Shown here one piece after another: positions 4,647 through 12,019 of a DNA stretch of 12,019 nt; within the stretch, counting starts at the first letter, position 1, and every line of letters starts with the position of its first letter. The stretch is taken from positions 1 to 12,019 of the forward strand of contig JBIOUF010000288.1 of assembly GCA_044866695.1 (NCBI GenBank), given 5' to 3'. The stretch is from JBIOUF01 sp044866695 (GTDB taxonomy: Bacteria > Actinomycetota > Actinomycetes > Propionibacteriales > Nocardioidaceae). A program made the position numbers and the translations under genes. The notes under the pieces are model-generated. The model searched no databases and was not told where the DNA came from. It worked only from the letters and a program-made list of their open reading frames with translations.

Positions 4647-7600
4647 GTGCGCGCCGACCTGGAGATCGACCTGCTCGGCCGCTTCGCCGTGCGCCGGGAC
4701 GGCCGGACCGTCCCCGGTTCGTCGTTCGGCGGCCGCCAGGCGCAGCGCCTGCTGCGCCGGCTCGCGGTCGACCGCGGGCGGCTCGTCACGCGCGAGGAGC
4801 TGCTCGACGTGCTGTGGGTCGCGCTGCCCGCGGACCCCGAGTCCGGCCTCAACGTGCTGGTCAACCGGGCCCGCCGGGCCTGCGGGGACCACACCGCGGT
4901 CGAGACCGCGCCGGGTGGGTACCTGATGGCGCCCTGGGTGCGCGTCGACGCGCTGGAGCTGGTGCGGGCTTGCCGCCAGGCGCTGGGCGAGCAGGACCCG
5001 GCGGCCACCGTGGCCGGGTGCCGCAGGGCGCTGGCCCTGTGGCGCGGCGAGCCGCTCCCGGAGGAGCGGTACGCCGACTGGGCCCGGCCGCACCGCGACC
5101 GGCTGCGGGCGCTGCGCCAGGAGGTGCTCGAGACCGGCGCCGGCGCCGCGCTCGCCCTCGGCGAGGTCACCACCGCGCTGGACTGGGCCGGCGAGGCGGC
5201 GTCTCTCGAGCCGCTGCGGGAGTCCGCCTCGCTGCTGCGGGTGCGTGCCCTGGCCGTGGCCGGCGACGCCGCCGCCGCGCTGGCCGAGTACGACGCGATG
5301 CGGACCCGGCTTGCCGACGAGCTCGGCGTCGACCCCTCGCAGCCGGCCCAGGCGCTGCAGGCCCGGCTGCTGCGTGGTGCCGCGCCGGACCTGCGCCCGC
5401 AGGCGGAGCCGCTGCGGCCGCCGCTGGTCGGGCGCGCCGACCTCCTCGACGGGCTGGCGGATGCGCGCGGTCCCGGCCGGGTGCTCCTGCTGCGTGCGCC
5501 GGCCGGGGGCGGCAAGTCCCGGCTGCTGGCCGAGCTCACCGGGTTCGACGAGGCGCATCCGTCGCCCGCTGCCGTGGTCGGCGCGCGGGCGCTCCAGCCC
5601 GAGCAGCAGGCACCGTGGGCCCTGGCCCGCAGGCTGCTCCGCTCGGCGCGAGCAGGTGGCGCGGACGTGACGGTCCTGTCGCCTCGGCAGCGGACCGCTC
5701 TGGCCGACGTCCTGCCGGAGCTCGAGCCCGGTCCCGCCGAGGCGCTGGACGCGCCGAGCCGCCGCGCGCTGGCCCTGGACGCGGCCCGGCTGCTGCTGGA
5801 CGAGACCCGGCACCTTCCCGTCGTGGTGGACGACCTGCAGTGGTCGGACCCGAGCAGCCTGGAGCTGCTGACGGTGCTCGCCCAGGCCCGTCGCCACGAG
5901 ATCCTGGTGGCCTGCCGGTCCCAGGAGCCGTTGGCTACCGAGGTGGCGCGGTTCCTGGACCGGCTCGGCGGCCTGCCCGGCGTCGTACCCGCGCAGGTCC
6001 CACCGCTCGACGCGGCGGCGGTGACGGTGCTGCTCACCGACCCGAACGCGGCGGGCGTGCTCGCCGAGGAGACCGGCGGGAACCCGTTCTCGGTGCTGGA
6101 GGTGCTCGGCGCCCTGGAGAGGTCGGGGGTGCTCCGGCGCGTCCAGGGCACCTGGGCGCCCGTGCGGCCCGGCCCGCAGGTGGCCGAGCGGGTGCGCGCG
6201 GCGGCCGCAGACGGCCGACGGCGGGCGCTCGCGGCCCGCATCGCCGCATGCAGCCCGGACGCCGCCCAGATGCTCGCCCTGCTCGCCCTGGCCGGCCGGC
6301 CGGCCGAGCCGGCATTGCTGGTCCGGGCCGGCGTGGACGCCGGGCGCGTCCGCGATCTCCTCGAGGAGCTCGCCGGGGCCGGGCTCGTGGTGGCGCGCGG
6401 ACCCGGCTGGGCGCCGGCCCACGACCTGGTCGCCGAGACTGCGGCCGAGCGCCTCGACCCGGCGCAGCGGGTCCGGCTGCACGCGTCACTCGCCGGCGCG
6501 CTGCCTCCCGGTCCACGGGCGGCGCCGGAGCGGGCGCACCACCTGGCGCGGGCCGGCGAGCGGGCCGCGGCGGCCGAGACCTACGCGCGGGCCGCCCGCG
6601 CCCGGCTCGACGACCACGCGAACCCCGAGGCGGTCGCCCTCGCCGACGCCGGCCTCGCGATCGCCACCGAGGAGCCGGTCCGGGCCGACCTGCTGCGGGT
6701 CCGCGCGGAGGCGCGCTCCCGGTCCGGTGACCGGCCCGGCGCCCAGGAGGACCTGCGCACGGCGCTGCGCCTCTCGTCCGAGCCGGGTCAGCGCTCCTGG
6801 CTGCTGGCCGAGCTCGCCCGCCAGGCCGGCGGCGCGGAGGACCTGCTCCGCGCCGAGCAGCTCGCCGACCTGGCCCTCGCCGAGGCCGGCGCCGACCTGG
6901 TCGCCCGCGCGGGCGCGCTGCGGGTGGCCGCCGTCGTGGACATGAACCTGGGCCGTCCGGACCGTGCGGCGGCCCGGTACGACGAGGCGCTGGCGCTGTT
7001 CCGACGCGCCGCCGACGCCGGCGGCGTGGCCGACGTGCTGGACGCGCAGGCGATGGCGACCTTCCTCGGCGGCGGCGTCACCGAGGGCGCCGCCGCGTTC
7101 GGCCGGGTCGCCGAGCTGTTCGCCGACCTCGGCCGGCTGCTGCGCGTGGTCACGCCGAGGTCGACGCGGGGCCACGCCCTCGTGCTCGCCGGTCACCCGG
7201 CGGCGGGTCTGGCGGAGGCGCAGGCGGCCCTCGACCTGTCCCGCGAGCTGGGCAGCGCCGAGTCCGAGGCCTACGCCGGGTGGCACGTCAGCGAGGCGCT
7301 CAGCGCACTCGGCCGTGCCGAGCCGGCGGTCCGGGTCGCGGCCGAGGCGCTCGCGGTCGCCCGCCGGATCGGCCATCGCGGCTGGACCGCGACGGCCCAC
7401 CGCGCCGAGGGGCTCGCGGCGCAGGTCGCCGGAGACCTGCCCGCGGCCCGCGCCGCCTTCGAGGCGTCCCTGGCCTGTTCTGAGCACCTGCCACTGTTCG
7501 CCTCGTGGGCGCTGGCGCGGCTCGGGCTGGTCGCGGTGTCGCAGCGCCGATGGGCCGAGGCGGAGCGGCTGGCCCGGGCGGCGCTGCGGGACGGCCCGCC

Positions 7601-7820
7601 GCTGGGCCACTACGAGGGCCGGCTGTGCCTGGTGCTCGCCCTGGCCGGCCGCGGCGCCCCGGACGCGCCCGCCGTGGCCCGCGACGCGCTCCGGATCGCC
7701 GACGCCGGCGGCTGGGCCGGGGCCCAGCCGCTCGACGGGCCGGGCGACGGGCCGGGCGACGGGCCGGGCGTGCAGCTGCTGCGCGGGATCGCGGCACGCT
7801 CGCCCGAGGCGCCGCGCTGA
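4647..7820 (+). CDS. AfsR/SARP-type transcriptional regulator with NTPase and TPR-like domains
   Basis: This 1057-aa regulator has four parts. An OmpR-type winged helix spans about 5-93 (LLGRFAVRRDGR, GGRQAQRLLRRLAVDRGRLVTREELLDVLW, ETAPGGYL). A bacterial transcriptional activation (BTAD) domain spans about 97-241. A STAND-like NTPase follows, with Walker A APAGGGKS (284-291) and Walker B VVVDDLQWSD (D395, D396). The rest is a long Ala/Leu-rich TPR-like helical tail, about 620-1020. This is the AfsR layout; no LuxR helix-turn-helix is present at the C-terminus. GTG at 4647 is chosen because the winged helix starts right after it and GGAGG lies at 4631-4635. A TTG at 4590 in frame would add 19 unlikely Gly/Ala/Arg residues. 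The gene lies 95 bp after the nitrilase on the same strand, with a hairpin between, so it may be separately transcribed. Its targets are unknown; no antibiotic cluster is in view. Confidence 0.92.
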   Translation: MRADLEIDLLGRFAVRRDGRTVPGSSFGGRQAQRLLRRLAVDRGRLVTREELLDVLWVALPADPESGLNVLVNRARRACGDHTAVETAPGGYLMAPWVRVDALELVRACRQALGEQDPAATVAGCRRALALWRGEPLPEERYADWARPHRDRLRALRQEVLETGAGAALALGEVTTALDWAGEAASLEPLRESASLLRVRALAVAGDAAAALAEYDAMRTRLADELGVDPSQPAQALQARLLRGAAPDLRPQAEPLRPPLVGRADLLDGLADARGPGRVLLLRAPAGGGKSRLLAELTGFDEAHPSPAAVVGARALQPEQQAPWALARRLLRSARAGGADVTVLSPRQRTALADVLPELEPGPAEALDAPSRRALALDAARLLLDETRHLPVVVDDLQWSDPSSLELLTVLAQARRHEILVACRSQEPLATEVARFLDRLGGLPGVVPAQVPPLDAAAVTVLLTDPNAAGVLAEETGGNPFSVLEVLGALERSGVLRRVQGTWAPVRPGPQVAERVRAAAADGRRRALAARIAACSPDAAQMLALLALAGRPAEPALLVRAGVDAGRVRDLLEELAGAGLVVARGPGWAPAHDLVAETAAERLDPAQRVRLHASLAGALPPGPRAAPERAHHLARAGERAAAAETYARAARARLDDHANPEAVALADAGLAIATEEPVRADLLRVRAEARSRSGDRPGAQEDLRTALRLSSEPGQRSWLLAELARQAGGAEDLLRAEQLADLALAEAGADLVARAGALRVAAVVDMNLGRPDRAAARYDEALALFRRAADAGGVADVLDAQAMATFLGGGVTEGAAAFGRVAELFADLGRLLRVVTPRSTRGHALVLAGHPAAGLAEAQAALDLSRELGSAESEAYAGWHVSEALSALGRAEPAVRVAAEALAVARRIGHRGWTATAHRAEGLAAQVAGDLPAARAAFEASLACSEHLPLFASWALARLGLVAVSQRRWAEAERLARAALRDGPPLGHYEGRLCLVLALAGRGAPDAPAVARDALRIADAGGWAGAQPLDGPGDGPGDGPGVQLLRGIAARSPEAPR
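7734..7769 (+). repeat. In-frame 12-bp minisatellite, three perfect copies
   Basis: GACGGGCCGGGC is repeated three times head to tail at 7734-7745, 7746-7757 and 7758-7769, encoding DGPG x3 near the C-terminus of the SARP-type regulator. Because the unit is 12 bp, copy-number change keeps the frame. The copies are identical, which suggests recent expansion by slippage. Confidence 0.85.
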
Positions 7821-7853
7821 GCGCCACGTCCCGCGGGCGGCCCTCCGGGCGCT
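7820..7853. other. Weak inverted repeat between regulator and malic enzyme genes
   Basis: AGCGCC (7820-7825) pairs with GGCGCT (7848-7853) around a 22-base loop that contains the palindrome CCCGCGGG (7830-7837). It begins on the last base of the regulator stop codon. It could attenuate read-through into the malic enzyme gene, but the stem is only 6 bp and may be chance. Confidence 0.25.
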
Positions 7854-7892
7854 ACGTTGACCACGATCACGGCCACGGATCGGAGCGCACTC

Positions 7893-9275
<1,383 letters not shown>

Positions 9276-9278
9276 ACC

Positions 9279-10406
9279 GTGGACGGCCAGGCCACCGCGG
9301 TGCCCCGCTCCGGTCCGCTGACCGGCGTACGAGTGGTGGAGCTGGCCGGCATCGGGCCGGCCCCGTTCGCCGCGATGCTGCTGGCCGACCTGGGCGCCGA
9401 CGTGGTCCGAGTGGACCGGCCGGGTGGGGGGACTGCGCTGCTCCCCGCGGACCGCGACGTGCTCGGACGGGGGAAGCGCTCGGTCGTCGTCGACCTGTCC
9501 TCCCCTGCGGGGGCCGAGGTCGTGCTAGGCCTGGTGGCGCGCGCCGACGTCCTGCTCGAGGGCTTCCGCCCGGGGGTCGCCGAGCGGCTCGGCGTCGGCC
9601 CCGACCCCTGCCTGGCCAGGCGGCCCGGTCTGGTCTACGGGCGCATGACCGGATGGGGCCAGACCGGCCCGCGGGCCCAGGCGGCCGGCCACGACCTGGC
9701 CTACATCGCGCCGACCGGGGTCCTGGCCGCGATCGGCCGGGCGGACGAGCCACCCGCCATCCCGCTCAACCTGGTCGGCGACATGGGCGGCGGGGCGATG
9801 TACCTGGTCGTCGGGGTGCTGGCCGGGCTGCTGGAGTCCCGGTCCACCGGCCGCGGTCAGGTCGTCGACGCCGCGATCGTCGACGGTGCCGCCCACCTCA
9901 ACGCGATGGTGCACTGCCTCGCGCAGGCCGGGGTCTGGGACCTCCGGCGCGGCCACAACCTGCTCGACGGCGGCGCCCCCTTCTACTCGGTCTACCAGAC
10001 CGCCGACGGCGGGTACATGGCGGTCGGCGCGCTGGAGCCGCGCTTCTACGCCGCGTTCCTCGCCGGGCTCGGCCTGGACGAGCCGCCGGACCGCCAGCAC
10101 GACCGGTCCCGGTGGCCCGGCCTGCGCGAGCGGGTCGCCGCGCGGTTCCGCACCCGCTCGCGCGCCGAGTGGGCCGACGTCTTCGACGGCACCGACGCCT
10201 GCGTCGCCGCGGTGCTGGACATGGCAGAGGCGCCGGGCGACCCCCACCTGGCCGCCCGCCAGGTGTTCCTCGAGGCCCACGGGATGGTGCAGCCGGCCCC
10301 CGCGCCACGGTTCTCCCGCACCCCGGCCACCCTCGACGGGCCCCCGCCTGCGCCGGGCTCCTCGGCGGTGGCCGACGTCCTCGCGTCCTGGTCCGCCGGT
10401 ACCTAG
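9279..10406 (+). CDS. Alpha-methylacyl-CoA racemase (CaiB/BaiF fold)
   Basis: This 375-aa protein has the family III CoA-transferase fold, with racemase rather than transferase motifs: LTGVRVVELAGIGPAPFAAM near the N-terminus, GRMTGWGQTGP, H138 in AAGHDLAYIA, D168 in VGDMGGGAMY and E253 in VGALEPRFY. From memory the mycobacterial racemase MCR uses His126, Asp156 and Glu241, and all three correspond here with a constant +12 offset. The enzyme interconverts 2R and 2S methyl-branched acyl-CoAs, which lets branched fatty acid or sterol side chains enter beta-oxidation. The GTG start lies 3 bp after the malic enzyme stop, so the genes are one operon, probably with coupled translation. The TAG stop interlocks with the stop of the convergent transporter. 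A plain CoA-transferase is the less likely alternative. Confidence 0.92.
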   Translation: MDGQATAVPRSGPLTGVRVVELAGIGPAPFAAMLLADLGADVVRVDRPGGGTALLPADRDVLGRGKRSVVVDLSSPAGAEVVLGLVARADVLLEGFRPGVAERLGVGPDPCLARRPGLVYGRMTGWGQTGPRAQAAGHDLAYIAPTGVLAAIGRADEPPAIPLNLVGDMGGGAMYLVVGVLAGLLESRSTGRGQVVDAAIVDGAAHLNAMVHCLAQAGVWDLRRGHNLLDGGAPFYSVYQTADGGYMAVGALEPRFYAAFLAGLGLDEPPDRQHDRSRWPGLRERVAARFRTRSRAEWADVFDGTDACVAAVLDMAEAPGDPHLAARQVFLEAHGMVQPAPAPRFSRTPATLDGPPPAPGSSAVADVLASWSAGT

Positions 10407-11698
10407 GAAACCTCACCGGCTCGGCGGGCCCGGGCCTCCCGCTCGGCGACGGCATGCGGGTCGGTGCGGTTGTCGTAGGACCAGAACCCGCGCAGCAGCC
10501 CCGCGGTCAGCGCCACCCCGCCCACGCACGCGAGCCCTCCGCTGACGATCGAGCCGCGCACGCTCCAGGCGTCCGCGACGAACCCGGCCCGCACCTGGCC
10601 GCCCAGCGGGCCCAGGGAGTAGCTCAGCATCTCGATGCCGGCCAGGCGGCCCCGCATCTGGTCGGGGACGGTCTGGTTCCACACCGTCATCCGGAACACC
10701 CCCGACACCATGTCCGCGGCTCCGGCCAGGACGAGACAGCCCAGCGCCACCCAGATGGTGGGCGCCAGGCCGGCCAGCGCCACGAACCCGCCGTACGCCG
10801 CCGCGGCGACCACGATCGCCCGGCCGTGCTGGTGCACCCGCGACGTCCAGCCGCTGAGGCCCGTCGCGAGCATGGCGCCGACGGTCTCCGCGGTGTAGAG
10901 CAGACCGAGTGCCTCGGGGCGGTCGAACACCTCCTCCGCCAGCGCCGGGAACAGCACCACCGGGATCGCGAACACCATGGCGACCAGGTCGACCACATAG
11001 GTCCCGAGGAGGTCCCGGCGGCCCACCGCGTAGCGCAGCCCCTCGCCGATGCCGCGCAGGCTCGGCGGGGTGGTCTCGCCGAGGTGCGGGTAGGGCCGCA
11101 AGAGCCAGAACAGCGTCGTCGCGACCACCAGCCCGGCGATGTCGACCAGGTAGCACCAGCCGACGCCGGCGAACGCGACCAGCAGCCCGCTGACGCCCGG
11201 GCCGACCAGCAGGCCGACCTGCATGCCGAAGCTGCTCAGCGCGTTGGCCGCGGTGACCTGGTCGTGGCTCACGGTGCGCGGCACCAGCGCCTCCCGCGAC
11301 GGCCGCTGCATGGACCCGGCCGCGGCGAGGAGACCGGCCACCACGAAGACCACCCAGACCCGGGGCTCGGCCAGGAAGGCGTTGGCGGCCAGTGCCGCGG
11401 TGAGCACGACCTGCGCCAGCCCGCAGCCGACCAGCAGCCGGCGCCGGTCGACGTGGTCGGCCAGCGCCCCGCCGTACAGCCCGAACACCACCAGCGGCAC
11501 CAGCTCGGCCAGCGCGACCGCCCCCACCGCGAAGTTCGACCCGGTCAGCGAGTAGACCTGGAACGGCACGGCCACGTAGGTGACCATCTGCCCGAGGTAG
11601 AAGACCGTCCCGGCCAGGAACAGCAGCCGGAAGTCCCGCGACCGCCGCAGCGGCGTGGTGTCCATCCGCATCGCCCGGAGCCGCTCCCGCACCCGCAC
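10403..11698 (-). CDS. MFS transporter, EntS-like (MFS_3) exporter
   Basis: This 431-aa major facilitator has about 12 hydrophobic helices. The basic, short N-terminus is followed by DFRLLFLAGTVFYLGQMVTY (22-41), family-typical for the EntS/MFS_3 group. The motif-A-like loop between helices 2 and 3 is GALADHVDRRR (77-87), and QRPSREALVPRTV (131-143) is also characteristic of this subgroup. Related proteins export siderophores, drugs or other small molecules; the substrate here is unknown. GTG at 11698 is chosen because a GGGGGAGAGG-like site lies a few bases upstream. Starts at 11692 (GTG), 11671 and 11665 (ATG) are possible. Its upstream region is the 22-bp repeat array, beginning 16 bp before the start codon. 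It converges on the racemase, with both stops sharing CTAG at 10403-10406. Confidence 0.92.
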   Translation of the reverse strand: MRVRERLRAMRMDTTPLRRSRDFRLLFLAGTVFYLGQMVTYVAVPFQVYSLTGSNFAVGAVALAELVPLVVFGLYGGALADHVDRRRLLVGCGLAQVVLTAALAANAFLAEPRVWVVFVVAGLLAAAGSMQRPSREALVPRTVSHDQVTAANALSSFGMQVGLLVGPGVSGLLVAFAGVGWCYLVDIAGLVVATTLFWLLRPYPHLGETTPPSLRGIGEGLRYAVGRRDLLGTYVVDLVAMVFAIPVVLFPALAEEVFDRPEALGLLYTAETVGAMLATGLSGWTSRVHQHGRAIVVAAAAYGGFVALAGLAPTIWVALGCLVLAGAADMVSGVFRMTVWNQTVPDQMRGRLAGIEMLSYSLGPLGGQVRAGFVADAWSVRGSIVSGGLACVGGVALTAGLLRGFWSYDNRTDPHAVAEREARARRAGEVS

Positions 11699-11714
11699 CC
11701 GCCCCTCTCCCCCG

Positions 11715-11823
11715 TCGAACCGTCAATCTTGGCGGGTCGAACCGTCAATCTTGGCGGGTCGAACCGTCAATTTTGGCGGGCCGAACCGTCAACTCCGGCG
11801 GCCGAGCCGTCGACTCTGGCGGG
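11715..11823. repeat. Left arm: five tandem copies of a 22-bp unit
   Basis: The units begin at 11715, 11737, 11759, 11781 and 11802; the fourth has lost one base. The shared core is CCGTCAATCTTGG followed by a CGGGTCGA-like linker. Units 1 and 2 are identical, unit 3 differs by about one base, and units 4-5 are clearly diverged, so conservation decays toward the centre of the locus. The 22-bp period is not a multiple of three and there are no unique spacers, so this is neither coding nor CRISPR. It lies directly upstream of the MFS transporter, and each minus-strand unit contains TTGACGG. A 39-bp non-repeat centre (11824-11862) follows. Confidence 0.9.
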
Positions 11824-11862
11824 CCGACGAACGCATGGCTCCGAGCCACCGGCACCCAACGC

Positions 11863-11994
11863 ACGACCCACCAGGACTGACGCTTCGACCCACCAAGACT
11901 CACGGCTCGACCCACCAACACTCACGGCTCGACCCACCAAGACTCACGGCTCGACCCACCAAGATTGACGGCTCGACCCACCAAGATTGACGGC
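11863..11994. repeat. Right arm: six tandem copies of the 22-bp unit, inverted
   Basis: Exactly six contiguous 22-bp units begin at 11863, 11885, 11907, 11929, 11951 and 11973. The core reads CCACCAAGATTGACGG, which is the reverse complement of the left-arm unit (20 of 22 bases match between the outermost copies). The two outermost copies, 5 and 6, are identical; inner copies carry CTCACGG in place of TTGACGG, and the innermost copy is the most diverged. The two arms thus form a large imperfect inverted repeat spanning 11715-11994. Confidence 0.9.
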
Positions 11995-12019
11995 TCGGCG
12001 AGAAGGGTGAGAGGGGGGT
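11995..12019 (+). promoter_or_regulatory. Purine-rich flank, possible leader of a divergent gene beyond the window
   Basis: After the last repeat unit the sequence reads TCGGCG and then a G/A-rich tract with AGAAGG and GAGAGGGGGG. This mirrors the left flank, where the minus strand goes from the last repeat into the purine-rich ribosome-binding site of the MFS transporter. It suggests that a plus-strand gene starts just past 12019, but no start codon is visible. Confidence 0.25.

Noticed and set aside
4425..6482. Long minus-strand open frame of 685 codons opposite the SARP-type regulator
   Set aside because: It mirrors a clear multi-domain gene; the translation is Arg/Gly/Ala/Pro/His-rich with no recognisable motif. 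Such shadows are expected in very GC-rich DNA.
7857..7862. TTGACC as the -35 of a malic enzyme promoter
   Set aside because: No TANNNT-like hexamer is found 16-19 bp downstream, and the ribosome-binding site and ATG follow too closely.
11655..11990. Coding of the repeat region (111-codon plus-strand frame)
   Set aside because: The 22-bp period is not a multiple of three, so the peptide does not repeat with the unit, and the frame begins inside the antisense of the MFS gene.
11715..11994. CRISPR array
   Set aside because: The 22-bp units are directly contiguous without unique spacers, the two arms are inverted, and no cas gene is nearby.

Overview
The window is very GC-rich, with GTG starts, GC-rich third codon positions and G-rich Shine-Dalgarno sites. 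The gene families (a PhoP/TrcR-type two-component system, a SARP-type regulator, a PGPGW membrane protein, a mycobacterial-type alpha-methylacyl-CoA racemase) point to a high-GC actinobacterium. I cannot fix the genus from sequence alone. A Geodermatophilaceae/Frankia-like soil actinomycete would fit, but that is a guess.

Layout. Positions 1-1135 (minus) carry a response regulator followed one base later by the N-terminal part of its sensor histidine kinase, which leaves the window at position 1. The divergent gap before the next gene (1136-1296) holds two inverted 7-4-7 direct-repeat elements that resemble mycobacterial PhoP boxes. A small membrane or exported protein gene follows on the plus strand (1297-1658) and appears split by a one-base frameshift. 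A 243-bp convergent gap (1659-1901) has a strong 12-bp-stem terminator and some weaker foldable sequence. Next come a PGPGW-family membrane protein (minus, 1902-2387) and, divergent from it, a LapA-domain membrane protein (plus, 2476-2886).

From 2963 to 10406 all genes are on the plus strand. A PNPOx-like flavin-binding protein overlaps by one base with a nitrilase that has an intact Glu-Lys-Cys triad. These are followed by a large AfsR/SARP-type regulator (winged helix, BTAD, NTPase, TPR-like tail), an ACT-domain NAD(P)-malic enzyme, and an alpha-methylacyl-CoA racemase only 3 bp behind the malic enzyme. The racemase converges on a minus-strand MFS transporter (10403-11698), and the two stop codons interlock in one CTAG.

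The right end (11699-12019) is non-coding and is the most unusual part. Two tandem arrays of a 22-bp unit (5 and 6 copies) face each other as an inverted repeat around a 39-bp centre, immediately upstream of the MFS transporter. The outermost units are the best conserved in both arms, and a transcript running toward the transporter could fold into a long hairpin. This is the strongest candidate for an undescribed element. The PhoP-like box pair and the split small gene are next.

The metabolic genes look like general carbon, nitrile and lipid metabolism rather than a defence island or a biosynthetic cluster. I saw no IS element, CRISPR array, tRNA or rRNA.
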